The notes below the pieces were generated by a model that searched no databases, had not been told where the DNA came from, and saw nothing but the letters and a program-made list of their open reading frames with translations. A program made the translations under genes and the position numbers. 38,038 bases of DNA from Bacteroidales bacterium (GTDB lineage: Bacteria > Bacteroidota > Bacteroidia > Bacteroidales > VadinHA17): contig PLLX01000191.1 of NCBI GenBank assembly GCA_003141415.1, forward strand, positions 15,787-53,824, read 5' to 3'. Shown piece after piece: positions 17,094 to 25,102 of this stretch. The stretch's first letter is position 1. Each line of letters opens with the position of its first letter.

Positions 17094-17966
17094 TTACCTG
17101 CTGAATGTGAGTCTCAAAAGGCGATTCATTAGAGCTAAACCTTCCCTGAAGTAGATTGCCGGTATTACAATAAGCTGGAATGATCCATATTTTCTTTCCT
17201 TTGCCCGTTTTCTCACATATACCCTCATTGCTTCGTAAAAATGGAGAATGTCTTTAAAGCTATCTCTTACAGTGCTTCTTCCTTTGAAATGAACTATCTG
17301 GATCTCAGGGAAATAGTAATTCTTATAACCTGTTTGCAATAACCTGTAACTCAGGTCTATATCTTCACCATACATGAAGAAATCTTCATCCAGCAGTCCT
17401 GATTTATTGAGGGTTTCCCGGCGAATGAACATGAATGCACCAGAAATTACTTCAGTTAATGAAGTTGCATTATTATCAATTTGAGGCAGATAATATCTGT
17501 TAAAAATTTGGGATTCAGGAAACAAGTATGAAAAACCAGACGATTTAAAGAATGCAGTTCCCAGGGTTGGGAAAGCCCTTTTCGATTCAGGGAGAAATCT
17601 GCCTTCCCCGTTTATCATTCTTATTCCTAAAGCTCCTGCGTCATGGTGTTCGTTCATGAAGTCAATACATTTCGAAAAAGTATTCTCTTCAACAATTGTG
17701 TCGGGGTTAAGGAGCAACACAAAGCGTCCATCCGACATTTTTATTGCCTGATTATTTGCAGCAGAAAATCCGGCATTGACTTTATTAATTAGAAGTTTAA
17801 CATTAGGGAACTCACTTTTCATCATCTCCACTGATCCGTCTCCTGAGTTGTTATCTACAACAAATATTTCACAATCAATTTTTTCCAATGCAATTTCTAC
17901 TGAACACAGGCATCGTCGCAGAAAATCTTTAACATTGAAACTGACAATAATTACAGATAGTTCCAT
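17094..17966 (-). CDS. Family 2 glycosyltransferase (WbbL/rhamnosyltransferase-like)
   Basis: Inverting GT-A glycosyltransferase of 290 aa that uses nucleotide-sugar donors. The N-terminus ELSVIIVSFNVKDFLRRCL is the canonical GT2 nucleotide-binding start. FVVDNNSGDGS, NAGFSAANNQAI and LLLNPDT (the DxD-like metal site) follow in order. GAFMFIRRETL, then DEDFFMYGEDIDLSYRL, carries the acceptor-site ED motif. This subgroup usually adds rhamnose or a similar sugar to surface polysaccharide. There is no large membrane domain; a short hydrophobic, basic C-terminus may bind the membrane. It lies 7 nt after a 47-codon aminotransferase remnant that itself overlaps recR, so all three are probably co-transcribed. 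The exact sugar and acceptor are unknown. Confidence 0.9.
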   Translation of the reverse strand: MELSVIIVSFNVKDFLRRCLCSVEIALEKIDCEIFVVDNNSGDGSVEMMKSEFPNVKLLINKVNAGFSAANNQAIKMSDGRFVLLLNPDTIVEENTFSKCIDFMNEHHDAGALGIRMINGEGRFLPESKRAFPTLGTAFFKSSGFSYLFPESQIFNRYYLPQIDNNATSLTEVISGAFMFIRRETLNKSGLLDEDFFMYGEDIDLSYRLLQTGYKNYYFPEIQIVHFKGRSTVRDSFKDILHFYEAMRVYVRKRAKERKYGSFQLIVIPAIYFREGLALMNRLLRLTFSR

Positions 17967-17973
17967 TCTGTAG

Positions 17974-18117
17974 TTATTTGCGGGTCAGTTCATTGCTTAT
18001 AACCTGTGAAAGTCTCTGAACTCCTTTTTCAATCTCTTTATTATTCGAAAAGGAGAAGTTTATGCGCACTGTATTATATCGGAAATTTGACTGAAACTGA
18101 TTAATTGAAGTTATCAT
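17974..18117 (-). pseudogene. C-terminal remnant of a PLP-dependent aminotransferase
   Basis: A 47-codon frame whose ATG overlaps the recR stop as ATGA. The translation ends ...YNTVRINFSFSNNKEIEKGV, then QRLSQVISNELTRK. This is what the last 35-45 residues of class I/II aminotransferases of the 2-aminoadipate/MocR-like group look like: the xxIRLNFSF strand followed by the terminal helix E-x-I-E-x-G-V-x-x-L. Nothing upstream in this frame is aminotransferase-like; it runs into stops inside recR. The body with the PLP lysine is therefore gone. The most economical reading is a deletion that removed nearly all of an aminotransferase gene between recR and the glycosyltransferase, leaving a short translatable tail. 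The assignment is from memory of family C-termini. Confidence 0.5.
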
Positions 18118-18728
18118 TGCTGGTATGGATTTCGGTTATTAATAGCCCGTCCTAATGTGATCTCATCAGTATATTCAAGCTCATCTCCAACAGCAACGCC
18201 CCTTGCAAGGGTTGTCATGCGAATATTATATTTATTCAGTTTTTTGAAAAGGTAATAGTTTGTGGTATCACCTTCCATTGTGGTACTCAGGGCAAGAATT
18301 ACTTCGATGACCCCTCCGGCTTTAACTTTTTCTTCAAGGTTGTCGATTTTCAGATCAGAAGGGCCAATGCCATCAATAGGTGAAATTATGCCTCCGAGAA
18401 CATGATACAATCCCTTAAACTGCCTTGTGTTTTCAATAGCCATCACATCCTGAATGTTTTCGACTACACATATAATGGATCTCTCCCTCTTTTCATCATT
18501 ACAGATATTGCATATCTCTGTATCTGAAATGTTGTTACAGATCTTGCAATAGTGAATCTCTTCATGAAGCCTGATTATACTCTCCCCGAACTTTCTTACC
18601 TCTTCAGAATCTCTTCTTAACAGATTCATTACCAGCCTGAAAGCTGTTTTTCTCCCCACTCCTGGAAGCGAAGCAAATTCATTCACGGCATTTTCCAGGA
18701 GCCTGGATGGAAATTCAGTAAAACTCAT
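18114..18728 (-). CDS. recR: Recombination protein RecR
   Basis: RecFOR-pathway protein that helps load RecA onto single-stranded DNA at gaps. Length is 204 aa, normal for the family. The N-terminal helix-hairpin-helix is seen in [13 protein letters not shown] (20-32). The zinc finger uses Cys61, Cys64, Cys73 and Cys76 (CKIC and CNIC). The TOPRIM domain begins at [15 protein letters not shown] and includes [16 protein letters not shown]. The C-terminal segment [23 protein letters not shown] contains the Walker-B-like motif. A -7 box lies 18 nt upstream of the ATG. The stop codon is shared with the start of the aminotransferase remnant. The assignment is certain. Confidence 0.97.
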   Translation of the reverse strand: MSFTEFPSRLLENAVNEFASLPGVGRKTAFRLVMNLLRRDSEEVRKFGESIIRLHEEIHYCKICNNISDTEICNICNDEKRERSIICVVENIQDVMAIENTRQFKGLYHVLGGIISPIDGIGPSDLKIDNLEEKVKAGGVIEVILALSTTMEGDTTNYYLFKKLNKYNIRMTTLARGVAVGDELEYTDEITLGRAINNRNPYQQ

Positions 18729-18745
18729 GATAAAAAACTTTTAGA

Positions 18746-18753
18746 CAAAATTA
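18746..18753 (-). promoter_or_regulatory. -7 box upstream of recR
   Basis: The minus strand reads TAATTTTG, an exact TAnnTTTG, 17 nt before the recR ATG. The predicted leader is about 10 nt. No -33 element was identified at normal spacing. Confidence 0.42.
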
Positions 18754-18839
18754 GTTCAATTTTCCGATGTTATTAAACAGGCTGGGAATTTTTTGTCTTC
18801 CTTTCTTTTTGTTATTCTTGTAAACTAATTGGTTCCGAC

Positions 18840-20294
18840 ATGTCACCTATACTGATACTTAGTCTTTTTCTGATCTACACATTGGTTTTATTTTCTGTTA
18901 CCTGGTTTACGTCGCGGAAAGCTGACAACCAGTCATTTTTTATCGGCAATAAGATATCTCCCTGGTTTGTAGTTGCTTATGGTATGATCGGTGCATCACT
19001 CTCAGGGGTAACATTCATGTCCGTTCCGGGATGGGTAAAAGATACCCAGTTCAGTTATATGGTTGTTGTTTTAGGATATCTGTTCGGCTATTTTGTGATA
19101 GCTCTTGTATTGCTCCCCTTATATTACAGGTTAAAGCTGACCTCTATTTATTCATATCTGGAACAGCGGTTTGGATTCTGGTCATATAAGACCGGTGCTG
19201 GATTTTTCATACTGTCAAGAACACTAGGGGCCTCATTGCGTATGTTTCTGGTTATAAATGTACTGCAGATTTTTGTTTTTGATGCATGGCATGTTCCATT
19301 CTGGATTAATGTTCTTGTATTTATCACTCTGATCGTTCTTTATACCTTAAAAGGAGGAATAAGAACTATAATATGGACCGATACTCTGCAGACAACCTTT
19401 ATGCTGCTCGCTGTTGTTCTATCAGTAATTTACATTGGAAAAAACCTGCATATTCCGGTATTGAAACTGGTTTCCATTGTAAAAGAGAGCCCTGCTTCGA
19501 AAATGTTTATAACTGACTGGCATCATCCCAGATTCTTCCTGAAACAATTCTTCAGCGGAATGTTTATTACAATTGTTATGACCGGACTTGACCAGGAAAT
19601 GATGCAGAAAAATCTCAGTTGCAGGAATATAAGTGAAGCTCAGAAGAATATGTTCACATTCAGCTGGATACTCGTCGTGGTAAATCTTTTATTCCTGTTT
19701 CTTGGAGCCATTCTGCTTATTTTTATTCAGAATAAGGGTCTGACTGTAACTTCAAGTGATGATATTTTTCCTACAATTGCAATCAGGTACCTGGGCCCGG
19801 TGGCCGGAGTGGTATTTCTTTTGGGACTGATTTCCGCCGCATTCCCAAGTGCGGATGGTGCGTTGACCTCTCTCACAACTTCCGTGAGTATCGATTTTCT
19901 GGGTCTTGAAAGAAGAGAAGGTATTTCTGAAAATACAAAGACCAGGATAAGATATTCAGTACACTTAACGATTGCTTTTGTATTCTTTGTAAGTGTTTTG
20001 ATATTCAGTACTTTGAACGACAGGGCAGTAATAGATAAACTTTTTACAATCGCGGGTTATACTTATGGTCCATTGCTTGGATTATATTCCTTTGGATTAT
20101 TTACCAAAAGAATAGTTAACGATAAGATAACTCCTGCTATCGCGGTTTTTTCGCCCGTGGCCTGTTTCTTTCTCAGTAAATATTCAGTAGTTTTATTAAA
20201 CGGGTATAAATTCGGATTTGAATTGCTTCTGCTGAACGGGTTAATGACCTTCGTTGGTTTATATATTTTTAGTAGAGGAAAGGACAATGGTTAA
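18840..20294 (+). CDS. Sodium:solute symporter (SSS family)
   Basis: Inner-membrane Na+-coupled transporter, 484 aa, with about 13 hydrophobic helices. SSS hallmarks are the N-terminal SFFIGNKISPWFVVAYGMIGASLSGVTFMSVPG (TM1-TM2, with the family's G-x-S-x-S/T-G-x-T pattern), the TM6-7 region GMFITIVMTGLDQEMMQKNLSC, and GLISAAFPSADGALTSLTTSVSIDF, which carries the Ser/Thr pair forming the sodium site in TM8. The charged loop RNISEAQKNM is also typical. Substrates of the family include sugars, sialic acid, proline and pantothenate; nothing here selects one. It diverges from recR and converges with the DUF6048 gene across a 129-nt gap with no obvious terminator. Confidence 0.92.
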   Translation: MSPILILSLFLIYTLVLFSVTWFTSRKADNQSFFIGNKISPWFVVAYGMIGASLSGVTFMSVPGWVKDTQFSYMVVVLGYLFGYFVIALVLLPLYYRLKLTSIYSYLEQRFGFWSYKTGAGFFILSRTLGASLRMFLVINVLQIFVFDAWHVPFWINVLVFITLIVLYTLKGGIRTIIWTDTLQTTFMLLAVVLSVIYIGKNLHIPVLKLVSIVKESPASKMFITDWHHPRFFLKQFFSGMFITIVMTGLDQEMMQKNLSCRNISEAQKNMFTFSWILVVVNLLFLFLGAILLIFIQNKGLTVTSSDDIFPTIAIRYLGPVAGVVFLLGLISAAFPSADGALTSLTTSVSIDFLGLERREGISENTKTRIRYSVHLTIAFVFFVSVLIFSTLNDRAVIDKLFTIAGYTYGPLLGLYSFGLFTKRIVNDKITPAIAVFSPVACFFLSKYSVVLLNGYKFGFELLLLNGLMTFVGLYIFSRGKDNG

Positions 20295-20423
20295 TACCTG
20301 ATTGTATTGCAGTCTTAGAGTCTTGCTGTCAGAATTATTTTAATATTTTGATATCTTTAAAATCAATATACTTTATTGATTATTTTTTCCAAATCTCCCA
20401 TTCTCCTACTCATAAAATATTTG

Positions 20424-21212
20424 TCATTGCCTTATGACTTTCCCCTGTTGGGTGTTACCAGAAGTACCTGTAGTACTATTAGTACCATTAGTATTAGTAT
20501 CAGCGTTATCGTCAGTTTCTTCTTTAACTTCTTTTTTAAGTATTGCGTTTATCTTTTTATATGGTATGTTCCAGATGATATAGTAGTTTAAGCCTGCACT
20601 GAATGTTTTAGTACCGTTACCAAACCCTGGAAAATAAACAGGTCTGAAGTCTTTTCCAGTACCGGTATAAAGCAACATCCGCACGCTTATTGACCATCCT
20701 ATACTTAAATGATTGAAAATTTCTGCCCGTACCCCAGGTGCTGCTTCAAGGAAATGTCCCCAGTTTATCTTTTGACTGATTGAAGAGACAGTTGTGCCCC
20801 AGTAATCTGTCTTTTCGAATGTCGGAACTTCAGAACTGAAACGACTCAGACCATATCTAAACCCGATTCCTGCCCAATATTTACCAAGCGATTTGTCCGG
20901 TTTAAGAAGATTAAAATCCATGCCGATCCTGACAAAACTTCCGTTATTCAGATAAGAATAATTATATTGGGTGTACTTGAAATTAAGATAGCCAGCGGCA
21001 AGTACCACCGAACGTTTTTCATTCAAATCGACAGAAATATATCCCTCAGCGTTCAGAATATTTTTATCAGAATAATAGATAGCAGGACCCGATACTTCCA
21101 TCCCGATCTTAATTTTTAGAGGTATGGGAATAGTGTCCTGAGCATGAACCTGAATCAAACTGCAAGTAAAAAAAACCAGCAGACTAATAAAATATGCGAA
21201 TGTTCTCCACAT
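20424..21212 (-). CDS. DUF6048-family outer-membrane-like protein
   Basis: Exported protein of 262 aa. The signal peptide (about 1-24) ends VHAQD. The body alternates hydrophobic and polar residues in short strands rich in aromatic residues and glycine (e.g. VVLAAGYLNFKYTQY and FSAGLNYYIIWNIPY), as expected of a small outer-membrane beta-barrel. A low-complexity Asn/Thr/Gly-rich tail (about 225-262) ends the protein. It matches what I know of DUF6048, a Bacteroidota-specific family found next to DUF6452. Its start overlaps the end of the DUF6452 gene by 29 nt, which implies translational coupling and joint function. The function is unknown. Confidence 0.78.
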   Translation of the reverse strand: MWRTFAYFISLLVFFTCSLIQVHAQDTIPIPLKIKIGMEVSGPAIYYSDKNILNAEGYISVDLNEKRSVVLAAGYLNFKYTQYNYSYLNNGSFVRIGMDFNLLKPDKSLGKYWAGIGFRYGLSRFSSEVPTFEKTDYWGTTVSSISQKINWGHFLEAAPGVRAEIFNHLSIGWSISVRMLLYTGTGKDFRPVYFPGFGNGTKTFSAGLNYYIIWNIPYKKINAILKKEVKEETDDNADTNTNGTNSTTGTSGNTQQGKVIRQ

Positions 21213-21651
21213 TTAAATTTGTAATTGTGCTATTAGCCGTATATATATCCTTGATCAAGTGTTTTGTATAGTTTCTTACTGTGTCAATATGATGATAAAA
21301 TGTATAACCACACTCCTTGGAAATAAGATGAGGGTAACTGCTATATTTGAATACAATAGTGTCGTTAACTCCGTTTATTTGAATAACGAATGTGCAGCTA
21401 TCTGTTGAAGAGTTCAGTGGTATCAAAGCGGGTTGTACACTAATTGATTTATTATAAATCATTGAATCATTGTTCAGTCCGTAAAGAGTAAGGCTATCGG
21501 GAGCAAGAAGTTTTGTAGTAGCATTATCGTAAAACGAGGCTTTTATGTATGATTCTGTTTCCTCAAAACAAGATCCGGCAGTACATGAAAGCATGTACAG
21601 TATAATACCTGGCAGGATAATAAGGAGGCTTACGGGAATGTATTTTCTCAT
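21184..21651 (-). CDS. DUF6452-family lipoprotein
   Basis: Small lipoprotein of 155 aa. The signal peptide ends YMLSC with lipidated Cys23. The mature part begins TAGSCFEETESYIKASFYD and contains LAPDSLTLYGLNNDSMIY and CTFVIQINGVNDTIVFKYSSYPHLISKECGY. The pattern of C-F-E-E, then a D-S-L-T-hydrophobic-Y/F-G strand and a late SxECG, is that of DUF6452 proteins. Those are Bacteroidota-specific and usually encoded immediately upstream of a DUF6048 barrel, as here (29-nt overlap). The pair may form an outer-membrane complex, but no function is established. Upstream is a decayed acyl-CoA synthetase, so the pair's original neighbour on that side has been lost or replaced. Confidence 0.78.
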   Translation of the reverse strand: MRKYIPVSLLIILPGIILYMLSCTAGSCFEETESYIKASFYDNATTKLLAPDSLTLYGLNNDSMIYNKSISVQPALIPLNSSTDSCTFVIQINGVNDTIVFKYSSYPHLISKECGYTFYHHIDTVRNYTKHLIKDIYTANSTITNLNVENIRIFY

Positions 21652-22055
21652 TATTTATTTGAAAGCCTCAAAATTACAAAAATAAGTGTGTCATATGCAA
21701 AAAAAGGCTTTAATTGCTTTAGGGGCTTTAAAGGCACATTAGCATCTATGGCCTCTACTGCCTCTAGTTCTCTGGTCAGGGGAGTCCATTCTTCAGTCAC
21801 CAAACAGAATCTTTTAATATGTTCAAATTCACCAAGGGATTTGTTTACCTCCCTGACTTTCTTGTTGAATCTTTCAATTACTTCGGTCAGCTCAATAAGC
21901 TCCATGTTGTCTCTGAACTGGATCTTGTGTATTGAGCACCAGAGACCGGCCTGGGCAAGTCCCATATCGGCAAAATTCCATTCAGTCTTGTTTCCGCTTA
22001 TTGTGGCAACTTAGTCTCCCTTTTTATAACCTAATGAAAGCAGCCCATAACTGAC
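21651..22055 (-). pseudogene. Decayed long-chain acyl-CoA synthetase (AMP-forming), internally deleted
   Basis: Reading the minus strand in one frame from about 22055 gives GVSYGLLSLGYKKGD, then a stop (TAA at about 22011), then VATISGNKTEWNFADMGLA and QAG. That is the N-terminal signature of bacterial long-chain fatty-acid CoA ligases (KKGDKVATISNNRPEWNF-like), with the expected Lys codon AAA turned into TAA. Without a frame change it then jumps to HKIQFRDNMELIELTEVIE and KSLGEFEHIKRFCLV, then TEEWTP, which is the C-terminal domain. The AMP-binding P-loop, adenylate motifs and most of about 500 residues are missing. After TPLTRELE the sequence stops resembling the family. The gene has thus lost its start, has an in-frame stop and a large internal deletion. 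It is not expected to be functional. Confidence 0.72.
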
Positions 22056-22162
22056 CCCGTCCCCAGGGGGAGTAAATTGATTTTGACTTCGTCGAGCTCA
22101 CCGCCTTTGGCGGTTCGGTTCTTCGCTCCACTTGGGGTTGGGGTGGACGAAGAAAATCAATG
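22056..22162. repeat. Palindromic repeat element abutting the acyl-CoA synthetase remnant
   Basis: Imperfect inverted ends, TTGATTTTGACTTCGTCGA (22077-22095) against the complement of TGGACGAAGAAAATCAAT (22144-22161), flank a GC-rich core. The core contains the perfect small hairpin ACCGCC-TTT-GGCGGT (22100-22114). The element's base composition contrasts with the AT-rich flanks, and it cuts into the N-terminal part of the decayed acyl-CoA synthetase. It resembles a short non-autonomous (MITE-like) or REP-like palindrome. No transposase is present. Bases 22163-22359, up to the alaS stop, hold no gene I can support. Confidence 0.5.
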
Positions 22163-22359
22163 AATATGTATTATTAACTGCTAGAAGCTATTCAATTAAT
22201 CAGCCAGCAAGTCTAACGATTATTTTCGAACAATTATTAATGAGAGTGCAATCTAAAATCTAGATGACATATAGACATCACATAATCAGAGTATTATAAA
22301 AACATGTTTTATAATATATTTCGAACAGGGAATAACTTGCTGATGCTGAAATCCTAATC

Positions 22360-24990
22360 TTAGGATTTTTCAAGGAATTCAGCTGCTTTTGCAAGAGCAC
22401 GTTGTATTCCTTCCGGATTCTTACCACCGGCTGTTGCCAGAAAAGGTTGTCCGCCGCCACCTCCGTTAATTTCACTGGAAATTTCTTTAATAATCGCAAC
22501 TGCACTGATATCCCTTTCCTTGACAAGATCGTCGCTTACCGTGACCAGAATGTTGGCCTTCCCGCCATTCTCTGATCCGATAACCATTACAGTATTGTCT
22601 GAAGAGGTTCTTATCTGATAGGCAATATTTTTAAGTACTTCATAAGAATCAGTGTCGATCTGACCGGAAACGAATCTTATATTATTAATTTTGACAGCCG
22701 TGTCAACCAGCTCTTTCAACCTGATCGTAGTGGACTGAACCTGGAATTTTTCTACGCTCTTTTTAAGTGAATTATTGTCAGCCAGAATTTTTTCAACACT
22801 CTCAGTGATACTTCCTGTGCTTTTGAGAAGTGTGGCTATTTCATCAACAGTTTTTAATTTCTCATTAATGTACTCTTCAGCTTTTGAGGCAGTTACAGCT
22901 TCAATTCTTCTTATGCCGGATGCTATCGCACCTTCTGATACAATTTTCACAAAACCGATGCTGCCGGTAGCTTCAACATGTGTTCCACCACACAGCTCAA
23001 TTGATTTCCCAAATTCAATAACTCTCACCTTAGCGCCGTATTTTTCTCCAAAAAGAGCCATAGCGCCCATAGATTTGGCCTTTTCCATTGAAACTCCTTC
23101 AGTTATCTTCCTGATATAATTATTCCTGACCATCTGGTTCACTTGTTCTTCAACCTGTGATAATTCCTCTTTGCTCATCTTACTGAAATGACTAAAGTCA
23201 AAACGCAGACGATCAGGAGTTACAAGCGAGCCTTTTTGTTCAACATGTTTCCCAAGGACAGAACGTAACGCAAAATGAATCAGGTGAGTAGCTGTATGAT
23301 TATTTGCTGTCATCAGGCGTTTTTCACGATCGACATTTGCTTTGAAAAGGCCAGAAGGATCAGCCGGCAATTTCGCTGCAATATGTATTATAAGGTTATT
23401 CTCTTTAATAGTATTTGTAATTGCAATCTTTTCGTTTCCTGATACTAAAATACCACTATCTCCGGTTTGTCCGCCGGCCTCAGCATAAAAGGGGGTTTTA
23501 TTAAAAACAAGCTGGAAGATCTGCTTCCCTTTGACTTTAACACTCCGGTATTTTGTTATTGACACTTCATCTTCTGTCTTTTGGTAACCGGTGAATTCAG
23601 TGCCCTCAATTTCTTTCACAACTGTCCAGTCACCTGCTTCAACAGAGGCATCTTCACGTGAACGTTCTTTCTGGTTTTTCATCTCTTTTTCAAAATCTTT
23701 CAGATCGAGATGCATATCATTCTCTTTCAGAATAAGCTGTGTAAGATCTACAGGAAATCCGAAAGTATCATACATCTCAAAGGCTACTTTTCCTGGAAGC
23801 ACATTTTTATTTTCTTTTCTGAGATCATCAATCATCTTTTCAATCATTTTCAACCCTTTACCAAGAGTTTTAAGAAAAGCAGTCTCTTCTTCAAAGATTA
23901 TTTTCGAAATCTGTTCTTTACCTGATTGAAGTTCAGGATATTGATCACCCATGGTTGCAGCAAGGACAGGAACCAGCCGAAACATAAATGGTTCATCGAT
24001 ACCCAGGTTATTATATCCGTATCTTACCGCGCGACGGAGTATTCTTCTTATAACATACCCTGCTTTATTATTAGAAGGAAGCTGACCATCAGCTATTGAG
24101 AATGAAACAGCTCTAAGATGATCGGCAACGACACGGAGAGCTATATCCCATTTTTCGGTTACCCCGTATGCCTTGCCGGTAATTGCAGAAATTTCCTTTA
24201 TGACAGATTGGAAGATATCAGTATCATAATTTGATTTTTTACCCTGTACAATCATGCAGAGTCTCTCGAATCCCATACCTGTATCGACATTTTTGGAAGG
24301 GAGTTGCTCAAGAACACCGTCAATGCGGCGGTTATATTGTATAAAGACAAGGTTCCAAATTTCGATTACCTGAGGATGACCTTTATTGACCAGATCTTTT
24401 CCGGGTAGTTTCTTTCTCTCTTCATCATCCCGTATATCAACATGGATCTCCGAACAGGGACCACACGGACCCGTTTCTCCCATTTCCCAGAAGTTATCCG
24501 TTTTTGATCCTGCAAGAATTCTTTCTTCCGGTTTTGAGAAACATTTTTCCCAATAGGTGAAAGCTTCATTATCGCGCGGTACATTATCTTCTGAACTTCC
24601 CTCAAATACTGTTGCATATAAACGGTCTTCCGGAATCCCAAGTCTTTTCACCAGCAATTCCCATCCCCATTCAATCGCTTCTTTTTTAAAATAGTCGCCA
24701 AACGACCAGTTGCCAAGCATTTCAAACATTGTATGGTGGTATGTATCATGTCCAACCTCTTCAAGGTCATTATGTTTCCCGGATACTCTTAAACATTTCT
24801 GTGAGTTTGCAACTCTTCTGTTTACTGGCAGCCGGTTCCCCAGGAATATGTCTTTGAACTGGTTCATGCCGGCATTTGTAAACATAAGAGTAGGATCATT
24901 TTTTATTACCATTGGAGCTGAAGGCACAATTTGATGTCCTTTAGATTCGAAAAATTCAAAAAACAACTGCCTCAGTTCCTGTGACTTCAT
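22360..24990 (-). CDS. alaS: Alanyl-tRNA synthetase
   Basis: Class II aminoacyl-tRNA synthetase that charges tRNA-Ala and edits mischarged Ser/Gly. Length is 876 aa, the same as E. coli AlaS. The catalytic domain begins with motif 1, FFEFFESKGHQIVPSAPMV and FTNAGMNQFKDIFLG. GNWSFGDYFKKEAI is motif 2-like and VDTGMGFERL is motif 3. The editing domain carries all four zinc ligands: His565 and His569 in HTATH, and Cys667 and His671 in CGGTH. The C-terminal DHHA1/C-Ala domain includes the glycine-rich GGGGGQPFLATAGG. It diverges from the M23 peptidase gene across 112 nt. A hairpin, AAATCCTA/TAGGATTT, overlaps the stop codon but has no T-run. The assignment is certain. Confidence 0.98.
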   Translation of the reverse strand: MKSQELRQLFFEFFESKGHQIVPSAPMVIKNDPTLMFTNAGMNQFKDIFLGNRLPVNRRVANSQKCLRVSGKHNDLEEVGHDTYHHTMFEMLGNWSFGDYFKKEAIEWGWELLVKRLGIPEDRLYATVFEGSSEDNVPRDNEAFTYWEKCFSKPEERILAGSKTDNFWEMGETGPCGPCSEIHVDIRDDEERKKLPGKDLVNKGHPQVIEIWNLVFIQYNRRIDGVLEQLPSKNVDTGMGFERLCMIVQGKKSNYDTDIFQSVIKEISAITGKAYGVTEKWDIALRVVADHLRAVSFSIADGQLPSNNKAGYVIRRILRRAVRYGYNNLGIDEPFMFRLVPVLAATMGDQYPELQSGKEQISKIIFEEETAFLKTLGKGLKMIEKMIDDLRKENKNVLPGKVAFEMYDTFGFPVDLTQLILKENDMHLDLKDFEKEMKNQKERSREDASVEAGDWTVVKEIEGTEFTGYQKTEDEVSITKYRSVKVKGKQIFQLVFNKTPFYAEAGGQTGDSGILVSGNEKIAITNTIKENNLIIHIAAKLPADPSGLFKANVDREKRLMTANNHTATHLIHFALRSVLGKHVEQKGSLVTPDRLRFDFSHFSKMSKEELSQVEEQVNQMVRNNYIRKITEGVSMEKAKSMGAMALFGEKYGAKVRVIEFGKSIELCGGTHVEATGSIGFVKIVSEGAIASGIRRIEAVTASKAEEYINEKLKTVDEIATLLKSTGSITESVEKILADNNSLKKSVEKFQVQSTTIRLKELVDTAVKINNIRFVSGQIDTDSYEVLKNIAYQIRTSSDNTVMVIGSENGGKANILVTVSDDLVKERDISAVAIIKEISSEINGGGGGQPFLATAGGKNPEGIQRALAKAAEFLEKS

Positions 24991-25033
24991 CTTATTTAGA
25001 ATTGTGTTAAATTAGCGTATGTCAATTTTAAGC

Positions 25034-25064
25034 TTGTAAAATTAATTTATTTGCTTTAGATTTG
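25034..25064 (+). promoter_or_regulatory. Promoter of the first M23 peptidase gene
   Basis: CTTG (TTG at 25034-25036) and TAGATTTG (25057-25064) are separated by 20 nt, a good fit to the Bacteroidota -33/-7 promoter. The predicted transcription start is near 25071, giving a leader of about 32 nt before the GTG start at 25103. This is the best-formed promoter in the window. Confidence 0.58.
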
Positions 25065-25102
25065 TGAAATAGCAAGATATATTTTAAAAAATCTACTGCC
25101 TG

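Noticed and set aside
22341..22362. AAATCCTA/TAGGATTT hairpin at the alaS stop as an intrinsic terminator
   Set aside because: The stem is AT-rich and overlaps the stop codon, and the minus strand continues TTCAGCATCAG with no T-run.
22278..22526. 82-codon minus-strand frame over the alaS 3' end
   Set aside because: It overlaps the C-terminal coding end of alaS in another frame and has no recognisable protein features.
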